From the NCBI RefSeq assembly GCF_003952485.1, contig NZ_CP034447.1, positions 6,648,501-6,712,500 on the forward strand: a DNA stretch of 64,000 nt, read 5' to 3'. This document shows positions 7,930-19,503 of the stretch, one piece after another. Position numbers and translations under genes: made by a program. The DNA comes from Mesorhizobium sp. M1E.F.Ca.ET.045.02.1.1. GTDB lineage: Bacteria > Pseudomonadota > Alphaproteobacteria > Rhizobiales > Rhizobiaceae. The notes under the pieces are model-generated. The model was not told where the DNA came from, did not search any database, and was given only the letters and a program-made list of their open reading frames with translations. The number at the start of each line of letters is the position of its first letter. The stretch's first letter is position 1.

Positions 7930-8825
7930 GCCACTTTCCCCAGCAGCCGGTCGGTGACGGCACGAGCCATGCGCGCGGAATCCTCGCGCGTCTTGAGCAG
8001 GCACATCAGCGTTTCGTGCACGATCTCCGGCCGGTCGTGCAAGTTTTCGACTTCGAGGCCGACAAGCGCTGCCGCCCAATCGAGCGTTTCGGCGACGCCC
8101 GGCACCTTGCGCAGGTCCTCCTTGCGGATGGCCTCGACCATGCGCGCGATCTGCAGCGAGAGCGTCGCGCCGGCGCACGGGATGCGCGCCATGATGATGC
8201 GCGCCTCGCGCTCGACATCCGGATAGTCGAGATAGTGGTAGAGACAGCGGCGGCGCAGCGCGTCGGACAGCTCGCGCGTGCCGTTCGACGTCAAAAGCAC
8301 ATGCGGTATGGCCTCAGCCTTCACCGTGCCGAGTTCGGGAATCGAAACCTGCCAGTCGGAGAGCAGCTCGAGGAGAAAAGCCTCGAACTCTTCATCGGCG
8401 CGATCGATCTCGTCGATCAGCAGCACTGGAGGCGTCTGGCGGCGGATCGCCGCCAACAGCGGGCGCTCTAGGAGATAGCGTTCGGAGAAGACCTCGTCCT
8501 CGATCCTGTCCGGATCGCTGCTGCCCTTGTGCGCCTCGATGGCCAGCAGCTGCCGCTGGTAGTTCCATTCATAGAGCGCGGCCGACTGGTCGAGGCCCTC
8601 GTAGCATTGCAGGCGGATGAGTTCGGTGCCGTGGACCGAGGCAAGAGCCTTGGCGACCTCCGTCTTGCCGACGCCCGCCTCACCCTCGATCAGCAGCGGA
8701 CGCTGCAGCATCCACTGGATCGCGAGCGCGCTGGCAAGCTCTGCATCGGCGATATAGCCAGCCTCGGCAAGGCGGCCGGCAACCGCGTCGCGGGAGAACG
8801 AGCCCATGGACCGACGCTCCTTCAC
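7926..8825 (-). CDS. coxD: CoxD, MoxR-family AAA+ ATPase
   Basis: A 299-residue AAA+ ATPase with Walker A GEAGVGKTE, Walker B LLIDEIDRAD and a sensor-1 block LLTSNGTREL. The overall pattern matches CoxD, the MoxR-type chaperone needed for assembling the copper-sulfur-molybdenum active site of CO dehydrogenase. It lies 9 bases after coxL and overlaps coxE by four bases, the standard order L-D-E. A second in-frame Met six codons in (MGSFSRDAV) is an equally plausible start. Confidence 0.92.
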   Translation of the reverse strand: MKERRSMGSFSRDAVAGRLAEAGYIADAELASALAIQWMLQRPLLIEGEAGVGKTEVAKALASVHGTELIRLQCYEGLDQSAALYEWNYQRQLLAIEAHKGSSDPDRIEDEVFSERYLLERPLLAAIRRQTPPVLLIDEIDRADEEFEAFLLELLSDWQVSIPELGTVKAEAIPHVLLTSNGTRELSDALRRRCLYHYLDYPDVEREARIIMARIPCAGATLSLQIARMVEAIRKEDLRKVPGVAETLDWAAALVGLEVENLHDRPEIVHETLMCLLKTREDSARMARAVTDRLLGKVA

Positions 8826-8834
8826 CGTCCCTTC

Positions 8835-11251
<2,417 letters not shown>

Positions 11252-11255
<4 letters not shown>

Positions 11256-11761
11256 TCTGCGGCCTCCTTGAATTCGGTGCCATTCAACTTGGCGGCGGCG
11301 TATTGGATCGCCCTGACGATGTTCTGGTAACCGGTGCAGCGGCAGAGATTGCCGGCGATGCCGAAGCGGATTTCTTCCTCGGTCGGGTTCGGGTTCTCCT
11401 GCAGCAGGCGATGCGCGCGGGTGATCATGCCCGGCGTGCAGAAGCCGCATTGCAGCCCGTGCATCATGCGGAAGCCTTCCTGCAGCGCCGACAGCGTGCC
11501 GTCGGGGTTAGCCATACCCTCGATCGTGGTGATCTCGGCGCCTTCAGCCTGGACCGCGAAGACGGTGCAGCTCTTCACCGACATGCCGTTCATGTCGACC
11601 GTGCAGGCGCCGCAATGGGTCGTCTCACAGCCGATATGCGGACCGGTGAGTTGCAGGTTCTCGCGGATGAAATGGATGAGCAGCGTGCGCGGCTCGACCA
11701 ATCCGTCGACCGCCTGGCCGTTCACCGTCATGCTGATCTGGATTTTCTTTGACTGAACCAT
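11252..11761 (-). CDS. coxS: carbon monoxide dehydrogenase small (iron-sulfur) subunit
   Basis: A 169-residue protein with two [2Fe-2S] centres. The plant-ferredoxin-type N-terminal cluster ligands are in [12 protein letters not shown] plus a later Cys in SCTVFA. The second, all-alpha cluster is in CGFCTPG and [12 protein letters not shown]. This is the complete pattern of CoxS, which carries electrons from the molybdenum site of CoxL to the FAD of CoxM. It lies 10 bases after coxM and overlaps coxL by four. Confidence 0.96.
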
Positions 11762-11771
11762 CGATGCCTCC

Positions 11772-12635
11772 CTAGCGAGCGACGGCGGCGGCGCGCTTCA
11801 ACGCCCGCTCGACCATGATGCCGCCGACATGCTTGCGGTATTCCGGCGGCCCGCGCCCGTCCCCGGCCGGGCTCATGATTGCCCTGGCCGCCTCGGCCGC
11901 CTTTTTGAGCGACGCGTCGTCGAGCGTCGCGCCGATGACGGCCTGAGCCGCGCCCTCCGCCAGCAGCGCCGTCTCGGCGAGATTGGTGAGGCCGATCGAG
12001 CAGGTCGCGACCTTGCCGCCAGCCATGGTCAGCACCACGGCAGCGGCTGCGGTCGCGTAGTCGCCGATCTTGCGCTTCAGCTTCTCGTAGGCGTAGCCAT
12101 GGCCGGCCGGCGGCACGGGAATCGAGACCGAGGTGAGAATCTCGCTAGGCTCCAGGGCGGTAAAATAGGCGCCTTGATAGAACTCGCTCGCCGCGACCGA
12201 GCGGCTGCCGTCAGGCCCCTGCAGCGTATAGTCCGCACCAAGCGTCAACATCAGGGCCGGCATGTCGTTGCCGGGATCCCCGTTGGCGACATTGCCGCCG
12301 ACGGTGCCACGGTAGCGCACCTGCGGGTCGGCGATCAGCAGGGCGGCCTCACGCAGGATCGGGAGAGCGGATGCGATCGTCTCGGACGCCAGCAGTTCAT
12401 GCTGGGTGGTCATGGCGCCGATGACGATCCGGTCGCCATCGCGTGCGATCCGTTTCAAGACATCGATGCCGGCGAGGTCGACGAGATGGTCGGGCGTTGC
12501 GAGCCTGAGCTTCATCATCGGAATGAGACTGTGACCGCCGGCCAGCGGTCGCGCTTCGTCGCCCAGTTTGACGAGCAGCTTGACGGCGTCGGCGACCGAA
12601 TCCGGCCGATGATAGGTGAATGGTCCCGGGATCAT
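11772..12635 (-). CDS. coxM: carbon monoxide dehydrogenase medium (FAD) subunit
   Basis: A 287-residue flavoprotein of the molybdenum hydroxylase medium subunit family, matching the usual CoxM length. The two FAD pyrophosphate-binding motifs are [10 protein letters not shown] and [15 protein letters not shown] very strong ribosome-binding site (AGGAGG) precedes the ATG at 12635. It heads the structural genes M-S-L and is the first gene after a 172-base leader that holds three direct TTCGTG repeats. It accepts electrons from CoxS and passes them on. Confidence 0.95.
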   Translation of the reverse strand: MIPGPFTYHRPDSVADAVKLLVKLGDEARPLAGGHSLIPMMKLRLATPDHLVDLAGIDVLKRIARDGDRIVIGAMTTQHELLASETIASALPILREAALLIADPQVRYRGTVGGNVANGDPGNDMPALMLTLGADYTLQGPDGSRSVAASEFYQGAYFTALEPSEILTSVSIPVPPAGHGYAYEKLKRKIGDYATAAAAVVLTMAGGKVATCSIGLTNLAETALLAEGAAQAVIGATLDDASLKKAAEAARAIMSPAGDGRGPPEYRKHVGGIMVERALKRAAAVAR

Positions 12636-12756
12636 GTTTCCTCCTCTTGGCCCTTACCGCTCGGGATCCTTTTGGGATCGGGATCGAACTTGGGCTGTTT
12701 TGGGGGAAGGCTGCTGCGCGGCGCTGCCGGCTTCAAGGCAGGCCGGACGAATGGGT

Positions 12757-12802
12757 CACGAAAGGTCGGATTTCACACGAAGCGCGGCTTTTTCCGCACG
12801 AA
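12757..12802 (-). promoter_or_regulatory. three direct TTCGTG repeats upstream of coxM, possible LytTR-protein site
   Basis: On the minus strand TTCGTG occurs three times in the same orientation (plus-strand CACGAA at 12797-12802, 12776-12781 and 12757-12762), spaced 21 and 19 bases. That is close to two helical turns, the spacing used by LytTR-domain regulators that bind direct repeats. The block lies between the stop of coxC, which encodes a LytTR protein, and coxM. Binding is an inference. Confidence 0.45.
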
Positions 12803-12807
12803 ATGCG

Positions 12808-14067
12808 TCAGGCCGACTGACCTTCCTTGGGCAGCGCCGTGCCCCGGGCATTTCGCTTGAGAAGGCCCAGCCGCGCCCTGAGCTCAGCGACGCGGGCGCG
12901 GCTTACCGGCACCAGATGCGGCGCCGGGCCGTCAAGCTCGACGACCGCGCCGTCACCCTCCTTGCGGATCAGGACGACATGCGGGACTGAGATGATGTGG
13001 CTGCGGTGAACACGCATGAAGCGTGACGGGTCGAGCTGGGATTCCGCTTCCGAGATCGACCACGGGCTCATGCGCTCGCGGGTTCCGTCGTGGACGAGCG
13101 CGTAGTGGGCGTCGGCGCGAATGCTACGAATCTCTTCGGCCTCGACGAAATGCGTGCCGTCGACGCCTTCGACGGGCAAGCGCGTTACCAGCGGCAGCGG
13201 CGGTCGCCCGAGGCCATGCAGCGGCAGCGGTCGCTTTGCTGGTGAGCCCAGCGCATCGTCATCGCCCGGCTGCTCCTGGCTGGTATCCATGGCATGAGGC
13301 TCACCCAGCCATTCGGGTGAGGTCGCGGTGGCGCGTTGCTGCGATTCCGGCACCAGGAAGAGCAGGAACCCGGCGACGACAAGGAAGGAGAGCAGCGATA
13401 CGATCAACGCCAGGATCTGCGGCGAAGCAGTGAGACCATCCATGCCGTCACCTGCCGAGGGCATCAATTGCATGCCATACATGGCGGTGTAGTGCATCCC
13501 CGATACGGCAAAGCCGAAGGCAACGGCGCTGAGCGCGAGCCGCATGCCTCCTTGCCGGGCAAGGAGAATCCGCAGCCCTCCATAGGCGGTGCCGACGGCG
13601 ATCAGCGTCGCGACCAGTATCATCCTGTTGTCGTGATGGATGTGGAACGGACCGGCAAGCCCGTGGATGCCGACATAATGCATCGAGACGATCCCGGTGC
13701 CGAGCAGCAGCGCCGAGGCGATGATGCGGCTGCCGGAGGGCTCGCCGATGGAAACGAAGAACAGCGAGACGCCGACGACAAGCGCGCAGATCAGAAATGA
13801 AACGATGGTGGGCAGAACGAGATAGACGGTGCTTTCGGGCAATGGCGCGGCCAGCACGCCAATAAAGTGCATGGTCCAGATCCCGACAGCGAGGAAGAAG
13901 GCCGCGCCGGCCAGCAAAACGCGACGGCTCGCACCAGGCGTGCCGCGCACGCGGGCTGCCAACCCGAAACCTGTGTATCCTCCCAGGATCGCGATCACCA
14001 CCGAGAGCGCGACCAGATAGGGGTTGTGCCCTGCAAACATGTCGGTACCGGCTGACGAGACATCCAC
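12808..14067 (-). CDS. coxC: CoxC-type regulator: MHYT membrane sensor with LytTR DNA-binding domain
   Basis: A 419-residue protein. The N-terminal half holds about seven hydrophobic helices with three copies of the MHYT signature (TMHFIG, SMHYVG, GMHYTAMYG), whose His/Met residues are proposed to bind a metal that senses O2, CO or NO. Residues about 300-400 are a LytTR DNA-binding domain (EEIRSIRADAHYALVHDG and FMRVHRSHIIS). MHYT-LytTR proteins are known from cox clusters as CoxC and CoxH, and the position directly upstream of coxM matches coxC. It probably controls CO-dependent transcription from the membrane. An internal start, MFAGHNP, nine codons later, is possible. Confidence 0.88.
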   Translation of the reverse strand: MDVSSAGTDMFAGHNPYLVALSVVIAILGGYTGFGLAARVRGTPGASRRVLLAGAAFFLAVGIWTMHFIGVLAAPLPESTVYLVLPTIVSFLICALVVGVSLFFVSIGEPSGSRIIASALLLGTGIVSMHYVGIHGLAGPFHIHHDNRMILVATLIAVGTAYGGLRILLARQGGMRLALSAVAFGFAVSGMHYTAMYGMQLMPSAGDGMDGLTASPQILALIVSLLSFLVVAGFLLFLVPESQQRATATSPEWLGEPHAMDTSQEQPGDDDALGSPAKRPLPLHGLGRPPLPLVTRLPVEGVDGTHFVEAEEIRSIRADAHYALVHDGTRERMSPWSISEAESQLDPSRFMRVHRSHIISVPHVVLIRKEGDGAVVELDGPAPHLVPVSRARVAELRARLGLLKRNARGTALPKEGQSA

Positions 14068-14222
14068 CTATCCGCAGCTTCTCGCTGGCGAAGTTTACAG
14101 GCAGATGCGGCATTTGCAATGTGTGCCCTGGGCTTGCTGTTTTAGCAAAAGAGCCACATCGCTTAGCCCAGTCGCGTCCGATCGAAGAGATTACCGACAA
14201 GACATTCAGGGCTGCCGGCTCG

Positions 14223-15650
14223 TCAGCGGTGCTCGGCGAGTATGGCTGCCAGCACCGCGATGCCCCGCCGCAGCGCCTCCGTGTCGGGCCCGGCGTAACC
14301 CAGAATGAAGCCGGCCGTTCCCGGTCGCGGCCCGCTCGAGTCATAGAGCGGTGACACGGGATAGAGGCCGATTCCGGCGGCGCGTGCCGCCGCGATGATC
14401 GCCGGCTCGCGCTCGGCGGCGATGCCGTTCATCCAGGCAACGACATGCAGTCCGGTTTCTGCCCCTGCGACAGAAACGCTTGTCCCCAGATGATCGGTCA
14501 GCGCTTGCAGCAGGACCTGTCTGCGCTCGGTGTTTTTTCTGCGGATGCTGCGGACGTGGCGCTCATAGGCGCCGCGGGTCAACAGGTCCGCCAACGCGTC
14601 CTGTTCCAGCAGCGGAGCATGCCGGTCGGTCAGGCGCTTCGCCTCGCTGAACGCCCGGCGCAGGCTGGCGGGCACGACGAGATAGCCGAGCCTTAAAGTG
14701 GGCGAGAGTGTCTTGGAGAATGTGCCGGCATAGATGACCGAGTCAGCGTCCAGCGTCTGCAGCGGCGGGATGGGGGCGATGTCGTGGCGGTATTCGCCGT
14801 CATAGTCGTCCTCGACAATGGTGGCGCCTGTCGCCTTGGCCCAGGCCAGGAGGGAACGCCGCCGTGTCGCCGAAAGCACGCCGCCGAGCGGGAACTGATG
14901 CGACGGCGTCACGTAAGCCAGGCGGGCCGGCGGCAGCGCATCCGTCCTCAGCCCGTCCGCGTCGACCGCGACGGGCACGGCAATGCCGCCCGCCGCCACA
15001 AAGGCATGGCGGGCGAGTACATAGCCCGGATTCTCGATCACGAACGGATCGCCTGGATCGAGCAGCAGCCGCGCGCAGAGGTCGAGCCCTTGCTGCGAGC
15101 CGTTGACGATGATGATCCGGTCCGGCGTGCAACTGATGCCGCGGGCGCGCCAGAGATAGGCCTGAAGCGCGTTGCGCAGAGCGGAAGACCCCTGAGGGTC
15201 GCCATATCGCAGCCGCGCGGCGCGCCGCAGAATGGCCTTGGTCGAGGCCCGACGCCAGGCCAGCACCGGGAAGTCCGCTCCGGACAGGTCGCCATAGCGG
15301 AAATCGGCGACCTTGGCCGGCTGCTGTTCCACCGGCGGCGGCAGGGCCAGCAGTCGGCGCGCGAATGCCGAGAGACTGCGGGGCTGAGCAGCCGTGATGG
15401 GCGCCTCCCCTGACGCCCTTTCCAGCCCTGGAGCAACGATCGCGCGTGCCCCTTGCCGGATGATCAGATAGCCTTCTGCGTCGAGCTGGTTATAGGCGGC
15501 CGTCACCGTGGTGCGCGACGCGCCCCATTCGGCGGCGAAGGCCCGCGTAGACGGCAGCCGGTCGCCGGACCGGTAGGCGCCGCTGTGGATCTGCGCCTTG
15601 ATCGCCGCGATGATCCGGCGCGCGACGCCGTCCTGTTGCAACTGGACCAC
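14223..15650 (-). CDS. MocR-type transcriptional regulator (GntR HTH plus aminotransferase-like domain)
   Basis: A 475-residue fusion regulator. Residues about 5-75 are a GntR winged helix-turn-helix (SGDRLPSTRAFAAEWGASRTT). Residues about 120-475 are a fold-type I aminotransferase-like domain with EDDYDGEYRHD and the PLP-lysine motif TFSKTLSPTLRLGY. MocR proteins sense pyridoxal phosphate or an amino-compound and control adjacent genes. It is transcribed divergently from the PaiB-like gene with only 77 bases between, so it probably regulates that gene and the LysE exporter behind it. The ligand is unknown. Confidence 0.92.
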   Translation of the reverse strand: MVQLQQDGVARRIIAAIKAQIHSGAYRSGDRLPSTRAFAAEWGASRTTVTAAYNQLDAEGYLIIRQGARAIVAPGLERASGEAPITAAQPRSLSAFARRLLALPPPVEQQPAKVADFRYGDLSGADFPVLAWRRASTKAILRRAARLRYGDPQGSSALRNALQAYLWRARGISCTPDRIIIVNGSQQGLDLCARLLLDPGDPFVIENPGYVLARHAFVAAGGIAVPVAVDADGLRTDALPPARLAYVTPSHQFPLGGVLSATRRRSLLAWAKATGATIVEDDYDGEYRHDIAPIPPLQTLDADSVIYAGTFSKTLSPTLRLGYLVVPASLRRAFSEAKRLTDRHAPLLEQDALADLLTRGAYERHVRSIRRKNTERRQVLLQALTDHLGTSVSVAGAETGLHVVAWMNGIAAEREPAIIAAARAAGIGLYPVSPLYDSSGPRPGTAGFILGYAGPDTEALRRGIAVLAAILAEHR

Positions 15651-15727
15651 AAAAAACCTTCAAAACTGGATATTCCAGGCAAGCCAGCTTTCCGGCATCT
15701 TCACTTGCAACGCAAGGAGTTTTCGCC

Positions 15728-16351
15728 ATGTACATCCCGCCCGCCTTCCGCGATGACGATCATGAGAGCCTCAGGGCAACGATCCGCGCGGCGCGGTTGG
15801 CGACCCTGGTCACGGCGACGGCGCAAGGGCCGCTGGCGACGCCATTGCCGCTTTTCCTCGACGAGGACGAGGGCGAGCATGGCGTGATCTATGGCCATGT
15901 CGCGAAGGCAAATCCGCACTGGCGTGTCCCGCCGCTGGGCGATGGCCTGGCGATATTCATGGGGCCGGACGCTTACGTGACGCCGTCCTGGTACCAGACC
16001 AAGCAGGAAACCGGAAAGGTCGTGCCGACCTGGAACTATGTCGCCGTCCATGCCCATGGGCCGGTCGAATTCTTCGAGGATGCCGACAGGCTGCTCGAAA
16101 TCGTCACGCGTCTGACCAGTCTCCACGAAAGTGGGCGCGCCTCGCCCTGGGCCGTATCGGACGCGCCGCCGGATTTCATCCAGGCGCAACTGAGAGGCAT
16201 TGTCGGTCTGCGCATGCCGATCGCGAAGCTCGAAGGCAAGCGCAAGATGAGCCAGAACCGCAACACGGCCGATCGAGCCGGTGTCGTGTCCGGCCTTTCA
16301 GCGAGCGACCGGCTTTCGGACCGTGCGGTCGCGCCGCTCATCCCGTCGTGA
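15728..16351 (+). CDS. FMN-binding negative transcriptional regulator, PaiB family
   Basis: A 207-residue protein starting MYIPPAFRDDD, the standard opening of PaiB-like proteins (FMN_bind_2). The split-barrel fold is supported by the conserved stretch TPSWYQTKQETGKVVPTWNY, which forms the flavin and dimer contact region. The name comes from Bacillus PaiB; in proteobacteria many members are simply flavin-split-barrel proteins. It precedes a LysE exporter by 34 bases and is opposite a MocR regulator, a common trio suggesting response to an amino compound. Confidence 0.88.
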   Translation: MYIPPAFRDDDHESLRATIRAARLATLVTATAQGPLATPLPLFLDEDEGEHGVIYGHVAKANPHWRVPPLGDGLAIFMGPDAYVTPSWYQTKQETGKVVPTWNYVAVHAHGPVEFFEDADRLLEIVTRLTSLHESGRASPWAVSDAPPDFIQAQLRGIVGLRMPIAKLEGKRKMSQNRNTADRAGVVSGLSASDRLSDRAVAPLIPS

Positions 16352-16385
16352 GACATAGTCCCGTTCGCTTCAAGCCGAGTTCATC

Positions 16386-17036
16386 ATGCCGGATCTGACC
16401 CAGTTCGCCTTGTACTTCGCCGCAGCGTTCCTGCTTGCCATCACGCCCGGACCGGGCATCTTCTACGTCGCCGCGCGCACGCTCGCCGGCGGACGAGCGG
16501 AAGGCATCGCCTCCAGTTTCGGCACGGGCCTCGGCGGCATGGTTCACGTGCTTGCCGGCAGCCTTGGCGTTTCCGCCCTCGTGCTCGCAAGCGCGGAGTT
16601 GTTCACGGCGCTGAAGCTGATCGGCGCGGCCTACCTCGTCTGGCTCGGCTTCCGCACCTTCCAGTCCGCCCGCCGCGAGGCAAAGACAATGCTGGAGGGC
16701 GGCGCGCCGGCGCCCGCGGTCGGCGCGCGGCGCGCCTTTCGCGAAGGGGTGCTGGTCGAGGCCTTGAATCCGAAGACGGCAGCCTTCTTCCTGGCCTTCA
16801 TTCCGCAATTCGTGAACCTCGGCGCCGGCCACGTCGCCCTGCAGTTCATGGCCCTCGGCTTCGTGTCGGTGACGCTCAACACGCTCGCCGATGTCGTGGT
16901 CGCTTTCGCGGCAAGCCGCATCCGGGAAGGCGCGGCCGGACGTTCGGGCGTGATACGCCGCCTGCGGGAGGCCTCGGGAGGCGCGATGATCGCGCTCGGC
17001 ATCGGCCTCGCCATAGCCAAGCGCCCTGCCCTCTGA
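16386..17036 (+). CDS. LysE/RhtB-family amino acid exporter
   Basis: A 216-residue membrane protein with about six hydrophobic segments. It has the family motif ITPGPGIFYVAART after the first helix, the glycine-rich second helix, and NPKTAAFFLAFIPQF after the cytoplasmic loop. LysE/RhtB transporters export amino acids or related amines using the proton gradient. It is downstream of the PaiB-like gene and probably cotranscribed. Substrate is not predictable from sequence. Confidence 0.92.
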   Translation: MPDLTQFALYFAAAFLLAITPGPGIFYVAARTLAGGRAEGIASSFGTGLGGMVHVLAGSLGVSALVLASAELFTALKLIGAAYLVWLGFRTFQSARREAKTMLEGGAPAPAVGARRAFREGVLVEALNPKTAAFFLAFIPQFVNLGAGHVALQFMALGFVSVTLNTLADVVVAFAASRIREGAAGRSGVIRRLREASGGAMIALGIGLAIAKRPAL

Positions 17037-17055
17037 TCGCCAAGTCCAGGTTACA

Positions 17056-17231
17056 TCAGAGATCCAGCGACGCTCTGAAAGCGGAAAGCTCCTCGTCGGC
17101 GATCGAGACGACATGCTGCGGCTCGGGATAGGCGCGGCCGAGAAGAACCGACAGGGGCGCGCCACCGACTTGATCGCGGCTGAAGACTATTGCCAGCAGC
17201 GCCTGGCAGGAGCCTCTCAGGGCCGATCGGA
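17056..17231 (-). pseudogene. possible C-terminal remnant of an unidentified gene
   Basis: Between the aminotransferase stop and the LysE gene, one minus-strand frame reads as plausible protein (…SRDQVGGAPLSVLLGRAY… to SAFRASLDL, stop at 17056-17058) with normal codon usage. It has no start of its own and is not in frame with the aminotransferase. It could be the tail of a deleted gene. No family was recognised. Confidence 0.25.
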
Positions 17232-18557
17232 CTAAATCTGCAATGCGTCGGAGATGGCGTCGTCGAGACGCTCGACGATCGCGTCGATGGCCGAGACGTC
17301 GCATATGAACGGCGGCGCCAGCAGCACGTGGTCGCCGTTGACCCCGTCGATCGTGCCCCCCATGGGATAGACGAGAAGGCCGCGCGCCATGGCCGCCTTC
17401 TTGATGCGCGCATTGAGTTTCCGTTTCGGATCGAAGGGCTGCCTGGTCGAACGGTCCTCCACCAGTTCGACGCCCATGAACAGGCCGCGCCCGCGAATGT
17501 CGCCAATATGGGGGTGGTTCCCGAAGCGCTCGCCAAGCCGGCGCGCCAGATGCGCGCCCATGGCTTTCACATTGTCGAGCAGCCTGTCGCGGGCAATCAC
17601 CTCTTGAACGGCAAGCGCGGCCGCGCAAGCCATCGGGTGGCCGATATAGGTGTGGCCGTGCTGGAAGAGACCCGAACCGTTCGCGAAGGCATCGAATATC
17701 TTCTGACTGAGCAAAACGGCTCCGATCGGCTGGTAGCCGCCACCCAGCCCCTTGGCGATCGTCATCAGGTCGGGGGCGACGCCATCCTGTTCGCAGGCAT
17801 GAAGCGTTCCGGTGCGGCCCATGCCGCACATCACCTCGTCGAGGATCAGCAAGACGCCGTAACGGTCGCAGATGTCGCGGATGCGGCGGAAGTAATCCGC
17901 AACCGGCGGCACCGCGCCCGCCGTCGCGCCGACAACCGTTTCGGCAACGAAGGCCATGACCGTCTCAGGCCCGAGCTCGATGATCTTGTCCTCCAGCGCC
18001 TGCGCCGCGCGCGCGGCATAGTTCTCGTCCGTCTCCCCGGCCTCCTGGAAGCGATAGGCAAAGCACGGATCGATGTGGTGCGTCTCGATGAGCAGCGGCC
18101 GGAACTGCGCGCGCCGCCATTCATTGCCGCCGGTCGCGAGCGCGCCGAGCGTGTTGCCGTGATAGCTTTGCTTGCGCGCGATGATGTTGCGGCGCTGCGG
18201 CTGGCCGATCTCGACGAAATACTGCCGCGCCATCTTGAGCGCTGCCTCGACCGCTTCCGAACCGCCCGAGACGAAATAGACGTGGCTGATGCCGGCCGGG
18301 GCATCCGCGACGAGCCGGTCGGCCAAGGCTTCGGCGACTTCGCTGGTGAAGAAGCTGGTGTGGGCATAGGCAAGTCGGTCGGCCTGCCTGTGCATGGCGG
18401 CAAGAACATCGGGATGGCCGTGGCCGAGGCACGAAACGGCGGCGCCGCCGGACGCGTCGATATAGGCGCGTCCGTCCGTATCGAAGAGCTCGATGCCCTT
18501 GCCGCCGCTGGCGACGGGAAGCGAGGCGTGGATCTGGCGATGCAGGATATGGGTCAT
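17232..18557 (-). CDS. class III PLP aminotransferase (omega-amino acid/4-aminobutyrate type)
   Basis: A 441-residue aminotransferase of fold type I, class III. The class signature includes LILDEVMCGMGRTG (PLP-contacting Asp) and the Schiff-base lysine in TIAKGLGGGYQPIGA, plus the start-domain motif GHGHPDV. Enzymes of this class move the terminal amino group of omega-amino acids, polyamines or beta-amino acids to pyruvate or 2-oxoglutarate. It overlaps the RpiR regulator gene by four bases on the same strand, so they share a transcript that diverges from the BKACE and ABC transporter genes. That context suggests degradation of an amino compound brought in by the transporter. The exact substrate is unknown. 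Confidence 0.92.
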   Translation of the reverse strand: MTHILHRQIHASLPVASGGKGIELFDTDGRAYIDASGGAAVSCLGHGHPDVLAAMHRQADRLAYAHTSFFTSEVAEALADRLVADAPAGISHVYFVSGGSEAVEAALKMARQYFVEIGQPQRRNIIARKQSYHGNTLGALATGGNEWRRAQFRPLLIETHHIDPCFAYRFQEAGETDENYAARAAQALEDKIIELGPETVMAFVAETVVGATAGAVPPVADYFRRIRDICDRYGVLLILDEVMCGMGRTGTLHACEQDGVAPDLMTIAKGLGGGYQPIGAVLLSQKIFDAFANGSGLFQHGHTYIGHPMACAAALAVQEVIARDRLLDNVKAMGAHLARRLGERFGNHPHIGDIRGRGLFMGVELVEDRSTRQPFDPKRKLNARIKKAAMARGLLVYPMGGTIDGVNGDHVLLAPPFICDVSAIDAIVERLDDAISDALQI

Positions 18558-19456
18558 GCTTTCCTCCGGCCGCGCGGCGGCAAGATGTGGATGTCGAGTT
18601 GGGACAGTTGGTCCTCGGTGCGGCGAATGGCGGCAAGCGCCTTTTCCCCGCCCTTTCCGGCAATCAGCGCCGCGAGGACCTCGCCGACCACGAAGGCAGG
18701 CGACATGGTGTGGAAGAAGGACGGGCTTTCCGTCGGAACCAGCACCGACAGCCCGGCGAGACCGGCGAGCGGCGAGACGGCGCTGTCGGTGAGCGCGATC
18801 ACCGGCACGCCGCCGGCTGCGGCGCGGCGGGCAAGATCGACGGTCAGCCTGGTATAGGGTGCGACGCTGACGACAAACAGCACGTCTTGCGCGGTCGCCA
18901 GGCGAATGGCGTCGGTGCCAGTCCCGGATGCGCCGTCCAGCATCACGGCTTTCTCGCCAAGGAAGGACATGACGTAGCCGAAATGCGCGGCGACCGGATG
19001 GCTGGAGCGGAGGCCGAGGCAGAATATCCGGCGTGCTGCGTGCAGCCGCTCGGCCGCCGCGGCAAGCGAATCGAGCCGCTCCGGCTCGCCAAGTTCGGCG
19101 ATCTGGCTCGACAGTGATTTTATCATCTCGGCGGCCAATGCCCGGTCGCCGACCTCGCTTTGCCGCGCGAGCTGCGTGCCGGCCTTGCCGGCAAAGCCGA
19201 GTTCGCCCTGCCGCATGGCGTTGGCGTAAAGCGAACGCAGCGGCTCGTAGCCGTCAAAGCCCAGCCGCTTTGCCAAGCGCACCATCGTCCACGGCTGCAG
19301 ACCGGCGCGGCGCGCCTGCTCGCGCATCGACAGCAGCGCGACATCCTCGGGATTGTCGAGAAGATAGCGGGCGGCGTCCTGAAGCTGCGACGGCAAGGCA
19401 TCGAAAACTTCGACGATGGCATCGGTGAGCGGCGCGCGGATCATGCCGCCAACCAT
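18554..19456 (-). CDS. RpiR/MurR-family transcriptional regulator (first of two at this locus)
   Basis: About 300 residues. The N-terminal RpiR helix-turn-helix spans roughly residues 10-85 (SMREQARRAGLQPWTMVRLAKRLG is its recognition region). A C-terminal SIS domain (about 125-260; GLRSSHPVAAHFGYV and SVAPYTRLTVDLARRA) would bind a phosphorylated sugar or related ligand. Starts at 19456, 19444 or 19492 are all possible. It is divergent from the BKACE gene, and the DNA between carries a near-palindrome that resembles the perfect inverted repeat before the transporter. A second RpiR gene closes the locus at 23.8-24.7 kb. Confidence 0.88.
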   Translation of the reverse strand: MVGGMIRAPLTDAIVEVFDALPSQLQDAARYLLDNPEDVALLSMREQARRAGLQPWTMVRLAKRLGFDGYEPLRSLYANAMRQGELGFAGKAGTQLARQSEVGDRALAAEMIKSLSSQIAELGEPERLDSLAAAAERLHAARRIFCLGLRSSHPVAAHFGYVMSFLGEKAVMLDGASGTGTDAIRLATAQDVLFVVSVAPYTRLTVDLARRAAAGGVPVIALTDSAVSPLAGLAGLSVLVPTESPSFFHTMSPAFVVGEVLAALIAGKGGEKALAAIRRTEDQLSQLDIHILPPRGRRKA

Positions 19457-19475
19457 AGACGCGAATGCGAGATCA

Positions 19476-19491
19476 TGCAATATATGTAGCA
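19476..19491. promoter_or_regulatory. near-palindrome in the divergent RpiR/BKACE control region
   Basis: TGCAATATATGTAGCA matches its own complement at 12 of 16 positions and shares GCAATAT with the perfect inverted repeat at 20441-20469. It lies within the AT-rich stretch between the RpiR start and the BKACE start, so it is a candidate operator for one of the two RpiR proteins. Confidence 0.35.
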
Positions 19492-19503
19492 ATTGATAAT
19501 TTT

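Noticed and set aside
17190..18857. A 555-codon plus-strand open frame
   Set aside because: Antisense to the class III aminotransferase and RpiR gene; no protein motifs.
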